Shown here: in pieces, positions 10,356 through 22,322 of the stretch
Position numbering within the stretch: the stretch's first letter is position 1
Layout of the letters: each line of letters begins with the position of its first letter
Source: Taxawa tesnikishii (nom. ined.)
Taxonomy: Eukaryota > Ascomycota > Dothideomycetes > Dothideales
Direction of reading: 5' to 3'
Assembly: GCA_030247885.1 (NCBI GenBank)
Contig: JAPDRO010000014.1
Location: forward strand, 62,001-126,000
DNA length: 64,000 bases
Program-made: the position numbers and the translations under genes
Notes under the pieces: model-generated
Seen by the model: the letters and a program-made list of their open reading frames with translations, nothing else
What the model was told of the DNA's origin: nothing
Databases searched by the model: none

Positions 10356-11754
10356 TCATATCCCATAGGTCGGATTTCTGTCCATTTCAACGACCAACCT
10401 CACCCCTGCGCGGAAGGCATTCGCCTTGAGTTCCTGCGACGGCCAGACGGCGGGATCCTCTGGCCATTGCACGTCCAGCACGATTGTGATCTCCTTCAGA
10501 ACCGGCGCTGCATCCGGCTTGACCGCGATATACTGCTGCAAGAGCGGATACAGCCGCTCATGCTGCGGTTCCCAGACGCTAGCGATGGTAAGGTACTCCA
10601 GTGACTTCGGAAGAAGCGTCTGGAGTGGAATATTCTGGATGGTGTACGGCGCGCTGGGTCCTACTTCCTCGCGTCCAAAGAGACTGGTGCACACAGCCGA
10701 GATACGCTTAAGATGAGGGAATTCGGACAGACGTAACGGTCCGAGCAGGCTTGAGCTGAACGGGGATGTGTGCACGGTGATCTCCTTCAGGGACTGCTGC
10801 TTCTCCCGAAGTAAGTCGATGTAGTCATCGGCCAGCAGTGGAGCGTAAGCGTGCACCCGACGATAAGGGTTACGGATGGAGAAAACCCGAAGCTCACGAG
10901 GCAGGCCCAAGAAGTGGCTCATAGGCATCGCAGATATGTCGCAATCTTCAAGGTCTAAACGCTTGAGCGCTGTCCTACGCTGCATCGAGGTACCGAACAT
11001 CGGAACGGTGCGGTGATGCCTGTATCCGGCTTGACGTAGATATAAGGTTTCCAACGTGGGGTGGATCAATACACTGCTTTTCGCTCTGAGATCCCAGCAA
11101 CCGTCCCGATACGGTTCGTGATCGAGGCGGACTGGAGGGTAGTCAGAAACATTTCAGTAGCACGTTCTCAGTAAATAGCCAAAGATCAGTAGAAATATCG
11201 AGGAATGGTGGTCATGGCACAAACATGGGGACAGATGACAACACTTACGGACACGCAAAGATGGCAACAATGGTGTTTTGTTCTTGAGGTGGGGGTGCTC
11301 CAGAAGGAACTGATCGTAGAATCTATTCCGATTGCTCTGACGATCCTGATGTTGTTCTTCCCTGAACGATTGATACACTGAGCGAATGCTTAACGTCTGT
11401 AGATTCACCAGTTCGGGCAGCAACGAATAGAAGGTGTCTTGTCTAAAATGGTCAATCTCGAAGTCGTGTGTCGTGATGGATAGCTCTTTCAAGCTTGACA
11501 GTCTCCGGTCTTGAGCCCGCATGTGTTGAGCGAATCGCTGTAGAACAAGCTCTCCATGACCAGGCCGGCCTCCGTAGACATTTCTCTCTGCAGATGACGG
11601 TGATGCTACGGTGAAGATGTGGCTCTGTCAGGATGGATAGAGAACGACATGTAAGTGCAGCATTCAGGATATCCTTCCAGGCTTCCAGATGCGTGATAAT
11701 TGCTTCTATCAGTTCATTGGGAAGCTCCAGCAAGCGGCATCTTTGCAAGTTCAT
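10356..11754 (-). CDS. F-box protein, frameshifted
   Basis: The N-terminus (start at 11754) has an F-box-like segment, LLELPNELIEAIITHLE followed by a CRSL motif, as in proteins that dock substrates to SCF ubiquitin ligases. The rest is leucine-rich with LRR-like spacing, which is typical of fungal F-box proteins of unknown substrate. An intron at 11132-11248 (GTAAGT...CCAG) joins the two main exons. Around 11580-11592 the frame breaks by one base in an AGAGAGAAA context, after which the conserved-looking frame resumes. No splice signals explain it, so it is either an assembly indel or pseudogenisation beside the transposon island. The stop is at 10356. Confidence 0.6.
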
Positions 11755-12158
11755 CTTCGTTCCCTGTCATACGTAAGGTCGATAGCAAGTGATCCAGTAT
11801 TGCTGACAACGTCTGCTACACGAGCTGGGTGATTTGGATGTTGCGGGATGCGTTAGGAGTCGTCTCTTCGGCTTGGCGGGAACGCCGGTTGATGAAATTC
11901 ACGTGATCATACATGGGCACACGCTATCATCAAATACATGAATGGCGCCGTAAGTGGCTTGTCGGTAGAAGTATCTGAAACGCTCCAAGCTTTGAGGCTT
12001 AGTACTGGGGGAAACCACAACGTTTGCGAGACAACAACAACACTACGACATATACACACGGTCACGTGGCCTGAGCGCTCAGACATGTCGCTTCTAGTTA
12101 AAGGACTCATATATACCTATCTCTGCATGCGTCAGGTCTTCCCTCAGACATTAAACCC
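11755..12158. other. Intergenic, F-box promoter side
   Basis: Holds the upstream region of the F-box gene and the 3' flank of the GH115 gene. No gene or clear element seen. Confidence 0.5.
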
Positions 12159-15100
12159 TCAAACTCTCCGGGGTCCCAGATAACTATCCCTCAAACCGCC
12201 CATGTTCACCACCACCTTCTGGAACGTGATACTCGGCGTCAGCGCCCAGAGATTCAGACTATGCGCGCCCGCGCTGACGTTCGTAAACGTGCTCGCGTTG
12301 AACGTGCTGAAATTGCTGACCATGTTCGTCCACTGCACGCCGTAGCTGCCCAGCACCGTCGTCGGCACCGGCTGTACGACTTGAATCGGCATGGAGTCGA
12401 TGCTGACCGCGTACTGCACGGGATTGTTCGGGTCCGTGTTCAGTGTGGGCCCGATGGAGACGATGACGGACGCGTTACCTGGCGCTTCGTTGAAGGTGTA
12501 GAAGTCGTAGACGAGCGACGGGGCCGTAGAGCTATTGGGGTTCTGCACAGGCGCAGTGGGTGGCAAAAGCGTCACGCCGGACAGGGTACGGCCATAGCCG
12601 GGAATGACGGCGTAGTAGGCGCTTGCGTCGGGGGAGGATTTGTTGGCAGAGAAGTGCTCGGGCTCGATGGAGACCACGCCGTCGGATTCAACGAAGCCGG
12701 AAAAGCTGGAGGGAAGCTTGGACCGCGTGTTGTTAAGTGTGAGCAGAATCTCCGGGATTGCGTATTGAGGGCCGTATGGAGAGGATTGATTGAAGGGGAA
12801 TTGGCCGCCGGAGGAGGTGGACACAGTCATAGTGAGCTTAGTGTCCCCTGCAGGCGCGTTGTCCCAATCAACGGTAATGTACACGCGGATGTCGGTCTGG
12901 TTGGGTGAGCCCATGGCAGCAAGGGTGCCACTGACAGTGGAAGCCTTGACGTAGGGTACGGTCGTGTTAACGTAGAAATCGATGGGGGTGTTGACACTGC
13001 GGGAGAAGATGTCAATCCAGCGTGAAGGAGTCGACATGAAGGGATCCATGGGCGGGAGTGTCAGGGACTGGCCACCGTTGCTGTGGAATTGATCGTCACC
13101 AGGGATGGTACCGTTGCCACCTTCGACAGAGACACCCATAACGCCGGGAAGGGCCATGAGCTGAGTCTGGACGTACGACAAACTGCCGGGAAGAGAGTTG
13201 CGCATGGGCTGCTGCCAGTAGTTGTCATAGCCAAAGTGAGTCTGGTCCATCATGTGATTCCACTTGCCGTTGAGGAGGCTGTTGTAAGCAATGGTCAGGT
13301 TGGCATCGTTGGCAACGTCGTTGAAGACCTCGAAGAGGTATTGGTTGGCGCTGGTGCGGCCTTGCTCAGCATAAAGATTGTTCTTGGCAGCATCGTAGTA
13401 CATCTGATAGAGGGTCATTCCAGCAAGAGAGGGGTGGAGCAACATCTCGAAGAAGGATGCTTGAGCGTTGGCAGGAAGTTGGTTGTAGATGGACTGAGCG
13501 GTCGCAGAAAGGTTCCTCCACTCTTGAATGACAGTGTCAAACTCGTTGTAGTTGACAAGGGAGTAGAAGTTTATATCCATGAGTTCGTACTATTCGGTTT
13601 GATCAGCAGTGGGCACCGGGATATCGTAATGGATCCATTCATACCTTTCTCCTTCCGGCAAGCATAGAGTAGTTCATCATTACTTCGGCAATCTGGGGAG
13701 CGAGTGTTGGACCGTAGTTCTGGGTGGCCCAGTTTTGCATCCAGGTAAGTGTGGAGTTGGGGGCATGGTAAAGGTCGATGTCAAAGGCGAGGTCCATGGC
13801 GAAGTTGATGGGGATCTCAAGAGGTTTCAGGTCCCCAACGTTGAACATCCAAATCTGGCGAGCCGAACGGTCGTAGGTTTGGGTCAGTTTCTCGTGGACA
13901 TAAGGCAAGTTCATGGTGTTGATCCACTTGTAGTTGCGCGGGGCGCCCACATAGTCGAAGTGGTAGTAGATACCCGAGCCAGCAAGACGAGTTGTCTCGT
14001 TGCCAATGGGAAGACGTTCCGGGTTTCCCCAGTTGTCATCCGCCCAGAGGATCGTTATATCGTCAGGAACCTGGAGACCTTGCTCGTAGTACCCACCAAC
14101 TTCCTTGTAGATACACCACATTTGAGGCACGTTGTTGAGATTGGTAGTGTTCAAGCCTTGCTCAAGGAGTTGTTGCTCGACCTGGATGATCGTCTGCAGT
14201 TGGGAAGCGTTCAAAGTAGGAGAAGCGGTATCACCGAGACCACGCATTCCCATAGTCCAGAGAGTTTCCCAGTGAGCAGCACGAGCTACGCCCTGGGCAA
14301 GGAAGGCAGTGACGTTTGCCTGGTTGGATTGCCAAGCCCAAGTACCATTCAGGAAGAGCGACTGCTCTTTCGTAGCACGCGCAAGGGGTTCGGTATGAGA
14401 AGTACCGATAACGATGCCATACGCGTCGGCGGTTGGTCCATCAAGAGCGTCATCGACGTAGAACATGCTGTTCCACTCAGCAGGCCACAGGTAGTTGGCA
14501 CGAAGACGAAGGAGAAGCTCGAAAACAAGCTCGTAGAAGTTGTGGTTGTAGCCAGGCCCGTATTTTCCAGGAGGAAAGTTTGTCATGATCCAATTGGTAA
14601 GAGCAGGAGCTTCGTCGTTCAGGAAGATACCACGGTATTTGACGGAAGGGGACTTGGAAACCTTGGTGGTAGCTAGGGCGTAAACGGTGCTCTGAGGCAT
14701 CACAGGCACATCGGCCCAGAAGTACCAAGGAGAGACACCGATCTGCTGGGAAAGATCGTAAACACCGTAGATCGCTCCACGCTTGTCGGCACCGACAATG
14801 ACGAGGGCCTGGGAGACGCCAGGAGCGGGATTGGACACCAGTTGGGTCTGGAAAGATTCCCATTGGCCTTGGATGGCGGTGACATTGATCTTGTTGCTCT
14901 TGACGAGGCTGTTGATCAGAGGAGAGCCAACAGTGCCGACAATGATGAGACTTTGATGACCGGTGGGTACAGAACCGCCGGTGATGTTGAGGAAAGTACC
15001 GTTGTGGCCAGTGACACGACCAAAGTCGAGAGCAAGGTCGTTGGCGGCGCGCTGCACACCCCAGAGATCGCTCTGGCTGACAACGATAGTCGGATTGAGA

Positions 15101-15228
15101 CCGGGGGCGGCGAGACGGTAGGAGCCAGCCTGGCTGTTGTTGAAGCTGCAGACGGGCTTGCCACCGTATGCAGAGACGAGCTCAAGGGCGCAGAGGCCCA
15201 CGGCCGCCACGCGAGAGAAGAACTTCAT
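12159..15228 (-). CDS. Secreted GH115 xylan alpha-glucuronidase
   Basis: Two exons (15228-13645 and 13589-12159) with a 55-bp GTATGA...ATAG intron encode 1004 residues, the usual size for glycoside hydrolase family 115. A signal peptide (MKFFSRVAAVGLCALELVSA) predicts secretion. Family-type segments include FLNDEAPALTNW, YLWPAEWNSMF, IGTSHTEPLARA and LWADDNWGNPERLP in the catalytic half, followed by a long C-terminal beta-rich part. GH115 enzymes remove (4-O-methyl)glucuronic acid from glucuronoxylan, including internal residues. The ATG at 15228 is chosen because it starts the signal peptide; the frame extends further upstream without homology-like sequence. It is followed upstream by a sugar porter on the same strand. 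No frame break was seen. Confidence 0.9.
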
Positions 15229-15708
15229 GTTGCTCTCGAATTGTCGACACAGAGTCGCTGGCGGAGATTTTGACGAGAGTGGAAAAAGGGAGGAAAGAGA
15301 AGGACATGGGGTTAACATATATCATCACTTCCTTTTGCCGGAGGCTCGAAGCCTGTATTGAGGTTGCAGACCGACCAGGGCCATGTCGCCTTCACAGAGG
15401 TTGACCTTCCCAATACGGTGAGCTGGATAAATAGAGACGGACCGGAGCGACGGCGGGCGAATGAGGGGAAGCGGGTTGCGGCGCTCGGCTGAAAATAGTT
15501 TATTGCGGACGGCGATTGGCATAAGCGCTGTCGCCACAGCGCGCCTCAAGTGTAGTGGTTGTGGAGGTAGTTCGGGAAGGTTCTATATCTGAGCGCGTAC
15601 ATCTGGTTCATCGATTCTTCAATTCACTCAAGTAGTGGACGAGGAACTCTTGTCGAAACGGTAGTAAGCTTGTAGTTTTTCGTAGCCGAGCTTTTTCGCC
15701 CGGATTCT

Positions 15709-15795
15709 TTTAGCCGCATGTACGGGTCTGTGGGGATTACCCCGTAAGTTCCAGGATAGCATTCAACCTTAAATAGCCGGTACCTGCATTTAGCC
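15709..15795 (-). promoter_or_regulatory. Cluster of GGCTAAA-type (XlnR/XYR1-like) sites
   Basis: In the GH115 promoter the gene-sense strand carries GGCTAAA at 15715-15709 and at 15795-15789 and GGCTAT near 15775-15780, about 480-570 bp before the start codon. GGCTAAA / GGC(A/T)3 is the published recognition sequence of the xylanolytic activators XlnR (Aspergillus) and XYR1 (Trichoderma). Binding here is inferred only from the motif. Confidence 0.45.
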
Positions 15796-16089
15796 CTGGC
15801 TGATTTACTAAGAAACATAATCCGCTAACGGCTGGGGTAGCTAATACTCCGAGGTGAGTAGTAAATTACTCTCCTATAGTCTAGCATAACCGGGGGCAAA
15901 ATCGTGGTTTCTTCGATCGTCAATAAGCTTGCTCGTCTGGTGGCCTCTTTCTCTTCGTAGAACCATGTTAATCTGGGGCGTCTTCACTATATTCAACCGT
16001 CGATCAATTCACTACGTGACACATCCCCTAACCCTAACGTCGGATGATTCGGAAGAACGTAGATAGAGCATTAAGGTATGACGAATCTT

Positions 16090-18173
16090 CTACGCCGATT
16101 CCAACTTGTCCTGATGTACATGTACTTCTTCCGCGTGGATCTGCACCTCGGTAACATACTTATCGAACTTGCGCAGATTGATTCTCTTCTCGAACCTATA
16201 ATAGACGATAGCATTAGCTCTGAATCTCGGTGAGTTTTGTATGAAACTGAGACATACATTTCATCAATCTCAGCAGGCGTTCGTCTTGCCAATTCAGGCA
16301 TGATGAACCATGCAATAACGACGGCGATGGCACCAGCGGCGGCAAAGCTGCGACAGATCATATGTCAGTCTTCTCATCTCCACACGTTGAATACGAACGA
16401 CCTACAAGAAACCGGTCTTGACTCCCCACTTGGTCACGCTTCCATTGATCATCAAGGGCGTGCAGAAAGAGAAGATGATGGCGACACAGTTCGAGAGTGC
16501 TAGTGCCCAACCTGCAGTTCGGGCACGTAAACGCTGGGAAGGCGCTTCGGCAGCGTAGGCGTAGCCGATCGCTGAGGCACCGGTGGTCGTGAATGTCGCC
16601 AGACATGCGAAGAAGATCTATAGGTCAAAACATCAGCCTGTACTGTTCCGAGCGAGCGTATGAACGACGTACCAGCAGCGAGCTCAGAGTTTCGCTGGTG
16701 TAGTCGAAGCAACCAACGATACCTAGCGACAGGAGCGATAGAGACGTGACCCCGTATGGGTACACTGTCAAAGGTCGACGACCAAGTGAGTCGGTCAAGG
16801 AACATGTGATGAGCATAGAGATGAGCTGAACGCAACCAAGAATAACCGTGACAAGGAACGGATTCTTGAATCCAGCGTACTGGAAGAAATAAGTGGCGTA
16901 GGTGTTGAACACACTCAATCCGACGAGCTGTTGGGTGATCTTGGGCCAGGAAGCGATGATGAAGCGGACAAGATTGCGGCCTTGGAACACCGACCACAGG
17001 CCTTCTTGTTTCTGTTCTCTGGCCGACGCCTGTTCTTGCTCGATCGTAGCTACCATGATGCCCTGTAGGTTTGTTTAGCGGCTGGGCAGATCCAATGGTG
17101 CTTTGTCCAATGGCGCCAACTTACAATAACTTCATGGACATTGTAGCCCTCCAGATGGCCATTATACCTCTGTAACACTTTGGCTGCTTCTTCGGTCTTT
17201 GACTTGCTACAAAGCCACCAAGGAGTTTCCGGGAGGACAAGAAAGATGGCACCCATCAGTCCAATCATGGCCCACTGATGGAACCTCGTTAGACGTGATC
17301 AATGGAAGATAGTCCGGAAGGCTTACCTGGGTGTAGATCGCTGTACGGAAATCATACGGGTCACGGTGGTTGAGCTCGTTGAGAGCAATGGAGCCAAATA
17401 ATTGGCCAAGAACGAACCAGCTGCGACAATCAGCCCCATTTCTCCAATTAGTTTGAGTTTGACATGGACATACAAGCTGTATGCATTGACCAAGAAACCT
17501 CTGAGCTGTGTCGGTGCCATTTCGGACAGGTAGACCGGCGCTGTCGCCTGCAACATGCCAACACCGATGCCGGAGAACAGCTTCGCAACAAGCCAATGGG
17601 ACCAGTGAGTTGCAAATGTTTCGGCGAAGATGCTCTGCAAAAAGCGTCAGCCAAGTGGTATATTCAGCATCGTAGGCGTAACCGGGAAATACTCACAGCG
17701 GTGAGGATCACCCAAAGGACGAGCAACGCAGGCTTGCGCCCAAGAGCATCGGTTACGAATTGTAGGAACTGTCTTTTCGTCAATAAAGCGGATCGGAGCA
17801 AGTGGCAGGAGAGACGTACGATCTGACCCAAAGTCTGCCCAGCGCTCTGGATACCACCCCATGCTGATATGTACTTGCCGGGGATGACTTTTACTCCTGC
17901 TCCAGCGAATTGCCTGATGAAGCCTTTGTTCGACACTATACCCCCGTTGAGAGTGATCTGGTATCCATCCAAAGAGGCACAGAAAGCTGCGCACATTGTC
18001 ATGGCCGTGACTAATTTGTAGCGCTTAACGGTTTGCCAGACGGTGAGATCGTCTGACTCCGAACGCATGACGGGTTCGGCCCCAGCCATGTTCGGCTGCA
18101 CTGTCTCGACATGAACACTATCGATCTTGTGTGTGCCAACGACAGCACCCCGGTGTTGCTCTTGGTCTGTCAT
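16090..18173 (-). CDS. MFS sugar porter
   Basis: Nine exons (18173-17820, 17768-17697, 17634-17474, 17420-17327, 17274-17125, 17062-16673, 16617-16406, 16347-16258, 16195-16090), all joined by GT-AG introns of about 50-65 bp, give an intact 542-residue protein. It shows sugar-porter signatures: DALGRKP and DSLGRRP loops, a PETPWWL motif before the central loop, an ERLR-like SQRLRARTAG, and about twelve hydrophobic segments. The first loops resemble fungal alpha-glucoside or oligosaccharide permeases, but the substrate is not determined. A plasma-membrane proton symporter is inferred from the family. The position between GH115 and GH78 genes suggests uptake of plant-derived sugars. The ATG at 18173 is the first in frame. 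Confidence 0.88.
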
Positions 18174-19115
18174 CGTGCGGACGGAATCCAAAGATGTTGT
18201 CGTGCTGTCGCAACCAACATGCTGGTTAAGAGTTGAGCGGAGATCTGGGGTTTACTTTATAGATCCTTCTCGCTCTCGCCCCGCTTTGCTCCGACTATTG
18301 TAGACGCGTTCTGCGTACATTAAGGGTGTACGAGGAGACCCCGCATTTCTCCATTCTGGGGCATCGTTGATCGTTGAACCTTCAGAAAGCCAAGCCGGAC
18401 TCCAGGCACGCCGAAACAAGAGATTGCCGCATGCCTTGGCACTCTTGACCTTCACTACACGTACCATGGCCAATCACCAATTACAGCAGGTTTGTCGCCT
18501 TGAGGTGCGAATAGGCTCATCTGATAGGCCTGCATACACGCTGTCGTATCGAGAACATTTTTGCAGCTACCTACGCACGCTTACAACCGAAGGATTGAGT
18601 TGAGCGCGCGTGCCAGGTTGTGAGAACAAAGCAGCAGCTTCGGTGCTTCTTTGCCCGGGATCCCACGCCACGATATCACACCTCGATGATCACGAGAGAG
18701 AGCGGACCGGATGGCTCGGGTCGCCTCGTTCCCACGTCCATCGGGCCAATGATTGCATAATGTCGTGATTCTGAACTTGGACGAGACATGCGTTTCGTTC
18801 GCCGACATGTAAAACTACAATCTAATGGGGCCGCACTAACAATTCGCCATCTCTCAATAGACGTTAGCTATGTAGAGCAGGGTCAATCCATGACCGTCAG
18901 TGAGGCGAGTGATGGTGGTCGAGAGGCTCAGAATCTGCAGGAAAGGAACAGTCGCGGCCAACATGTGTCTTTTTATTCGTCGTTTCATCGCAGGAAAGCT
19001 CTTCGTTTTGGGTTGCATATTATCTTGACTTGTTCCCACAGACGGTCAGCTTGCTGGTACCGGTGCACACGGTTTTGACCAGCTGTTGTGGGGACTCTGT
19101 ACATCCCTACCAGCA
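18174..19115. other. Intergenic, 0.9 kb
   Basis: Promoter of the sugar porter and 3' flank of the rhamnosidase gene. No gene seen. Confidence 0.5.
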
Positions 19116-21823
19116 TCAACACGCCCACACAAGTGACAAACTATCAACAAGACCGTGTTCCGTCTCGTCGCACCCTGGCAACCGGCTCGTAACCTCCACA
19201 GCCTTCTCCAACTGGAGCTGAACATGCACTGTATTCCCATCCTGCCCTCTCTTCCAGCTGACGCTTGCCAGGTTATCCCTTCCCAGAGCCACCTTTGCAT
19301 CAATCTCGGCGCTCAACCTGACTCTGGGCTGGAACGAGACCTTCTTTGACCCGGGTGCGACTGGGTGCAATCCCGCCACCTCGGTGCAATACTCATACAC
19401 AGGCACGCTGCCCCAGGCATGACAGTCAGATCTCTGTCTCACGTCATCCTCCTCCCAGGTGGTGAGGTTGTTTTCGAGCATCTTCTGCCAAGGATCCCAC
19501 GCCCGTGTCCAGAACGACTCGTAGATCTCGTCACCTGCAATGGCGAAGGCTCGGAGGGCGTAGAAGCGCATCATGTACGAGCATCTCGAGAAGTCGATCT
19601 TTGCGTCATCGGCAAAGCATCCGGTGATGAGGCGACCGCAGTCCGATGCCGGCGCTGCACCGCAAAGGACGGCCCACACCTGACAGTGCTGGGAGTAAGC
19701 TAGGCCGTCTGCGATATCGCATGTTGAATCCGTGAAATACTGCCCGTCGTAGCAGTGCTTCCGTACAGCGTTACAAAGAGCGGCTGCGCGGCCGTCGTAT
19801 TCATCTGCATTACCAGGCCGTCCCACGCGTCGCAACAGTGTTGCGGCTTGTCGAAGGACGTAGGCAAGCAGCATGCTGAAGTATGTGTGACAATTGCTCT
19901 TCCTTCCAGACACGGGTACGCCTTTGTCAGGATGCTCATCGGTTGCGTGCCATGTGTCGACCCAATCCACGAATTGCCAGAGATCTTCTGGCAATCCGCT
20001 AAAATGTGTCGGTCGAAGAATTCGAAGATGCCGTCGATACGTGAAACGAAAGAGCGTGCGAAAGGTGTGTCGCCAAAGTAAAGATGATGGTCGCACACCT
20101 CCAGGATCCAATATAGAGGAAAGGCAGCAATCAGTTGATTGACGTGGGAGGGGAATCGAGATTGAGGTAATCCTTCGAATGTCGTTGACGAGGCGAAGAT
20201 TGTGATGGCCTGCCTCATAAGTCTATCATCACCAGATAGGAGATAGTGGAAGAGACCGACGGCGCGGCTGTCCATGCTGTACTGGAGCTGCTCGTAGAAC
20301 GGACAGTCGGAGTACCCGTCAAACATGCAGTTGCGCATCGTGCGAATCGAAACGTCCCACATGCGTTTACTGTTTGGATTTGATGGCTCAATCCAGCTGG
20401 CTTTGACGTCCAGAGGATAGTTTGTCTGCACTGCGTCAAACGAGATGTATTCCACAGGTTCTTGGCCAACAGTAATTTCAAGTCGGATGATGCGAAAGGT
20501 CCGGAACCAGAAAGGCTCGTAAGTGGCATCTTGCTTCTCCGGTATCACTAGAGTGACCTCATCGCGAGGACCGATGATGAGGCCGTCCTTGTATGCCAGC
20601 CGATCGCCTTTGCTTCGAAAAAGGATAAGATCGGGGCTGCCCTTCGTAGCCCTCTGAGTAGATGGCTTTGATGCGAACTTCACTTTGAGTAGCTGCCCGG
20701 AACGTCCACTTCAGGAATGCGGTAGTATGAGTATTCGCCAGGAGTTCCACGACGTGCGAGGAATTAGCCGGTAGACGGACGGGGTGTTGCCGGAGAGCGT
20801 TTCAGGCCAGGAGGCTTGGCCTTCCAACTCTCGGAGTATCCGGACGGAGATTGGGCGTTCCTCTGGCATCGGAATCAGTCTTGGCTGCAGTCTCCATGGG
20901 AGGAGATCGCCGTTGAGTGTCTTGAAACCATATGCCTTGGGGACTATAGACCTTGCGGATGATGACGAGGGAATGCGCTCGTAGATCCGCCCGCTCGTCA
21001 GCAAGTACTCGCTGTCGATAGCCGCTAAAGAATGCTCACATGGAGAAACACATCGTCAACCGATCCGGTCGGGAATTCGATGCTCTCATTGACTTCAGCC
21101 TTCCATTCCTTTACCTCTCCCGATCTCAGTTCGATCAGATCCTCGCCAGCATTGACTGTACCAAAAACCGTTAAACCAGGGAAGCTCGTCCTTCCAAACG
21201 GCATCGCCGCCCTATTGGCAGAAAAGTACCGGACTACAATGAATCTCAGTTCATTGTCACCTTGCCGCAGGAAAGATGAAATATCCAGGGAGTCATAGTA
21301 CCAGATGAAGGGACTCCCCTGCTGGGTCCAACAGCAACGCGTGTGCCGTTGACATACAGTTTGTATCGAGTGTCCGCCGAGCAATGAAGCACTGCGTTCG
21401 TAGCGGCAGTCTTCAGGAAGACATGGCGAGTGAAGACGGTCACTCTGCCCGCAGTATTCTTTTCAGATGAGTCGGTCCAATCGGGAACCCACATCCAGTT
21501 CGAATTAAGTTGTCTGATGACCTGTATGGTTGTTAATATGGAGTCATATCGGGGAGACAGCTAGCCGTCAGTCTGCGTTACCTCCTGCTCTTCCGGCAAA
21601 ACCATCATGATTCGCTCTGGAAGACGTAGGATGAAGCCCTCGTTGAAGCCGAGCTCAAGTGCTCTGTAATCGACTCGACTGCTTCATAATGCACACTGTG
21701 AGAGGCAAACGTGGGGTACGGAACTAATGGCCCCGAAGACCGAGCTTTGACAGAGGCCGACAACCCGTCTCGGGTTCTGATTGTGACTTCCGGCTCATCG
21801 GAGCGCGAGCGTAAGTGAGACAT
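19116..21823 (-). pseudogene. GH78 alpha-L-rhamnosidase, multiply frameshifted
   Basis: Pieces in all frames line up as one family-78 rhamnosidase of about 883 residues with one 60-bp intron (21522-21581). The N-terminal accessory domain includes YKLYVNGTRVAVGP and WYYDSLDISSFL. The (alpha/alpha)6 core includes CMFDGYSDCPFYEQLQY, the region with the general acid, and VDWVDTWHATDEHPDKG. Frame breaks occur near 21682, 21318, 21038, 20778, 20642 and 20003. Five need one added base and one needs one removed, and the corrected length is a multiple of three. No signal peptide is visible. The breaks may be assembly errors (three fall in short homopolymers), but six in one gene make true loss of function likely. 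It would release rhamnose from pectin or glycosides. Confidence 0.75.
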
Positions 21824-22322
21824 CAAGCATCTCTAATCCTCTATGCGCGAAGGCGCCGAAAAATTTCCGAGTGGAGGCGGAGTCTCTGCATTCCGTACTT
21901 ACCCCGGAATTCGAACTCTATAACAAACAGGTAGGGCCAACGATGGCATACCATTCTCTCCTGAGCTACGAGTTCCGGGGCGGAAGAGAGTGTGGGAAAC
22001 TTCAAGCGCGCCAAGTCACGAGCTTTGCTGAGTGCTCACCGTCTCTGAATCCGGAAAGATGATCCTGAAGGGACGGCTGGACCCAATGATCCAGCATTCC
22101 CGTCCTTTTAACAAGAAGGAACCCTATGAGTAGCGAAAAACCAACCCTGACCTATTTACCATACAACGATAGAGTTTTGCAACGGGGTATCTCTATACCA
22201 CCCATCCAAAACACCGATGCCGAATCCCACCAATGGTCTAGCGCAAACGAGAGCGAGAACCCGCCCAACCTAACACCACAGTTGCGGGGATCCAATGGAT
22301 CCAACAGCTACGGGAGAAGCCT
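21824..22322. other. Intergenic, 0.5 kb
   Basis: Upstream of the rhamnosidase and 3' flank of MRH4. It contains a tRNA-like string (see rejected items) but no supportable gene. Confidence 0.4.

Noticed and set aside
13735-14676. 313-codon plus-strand frame opposite GH115
   Set aside because: Shadow of the conserved glycosidase coding strand, with no domain-like sequence.
21890-21985. Possible tRNA gene on the minus strand (TAGCTCAGG A-box-like, GTTCGAATTCC B-box-like, CCCCGGAA/TTCCGGGG stem)
   Set aside because: The T-loop runs straight into the putative acceptor without room for a 3' T-stem and the D arm does not fold; at best a tRNA relic or chance match.
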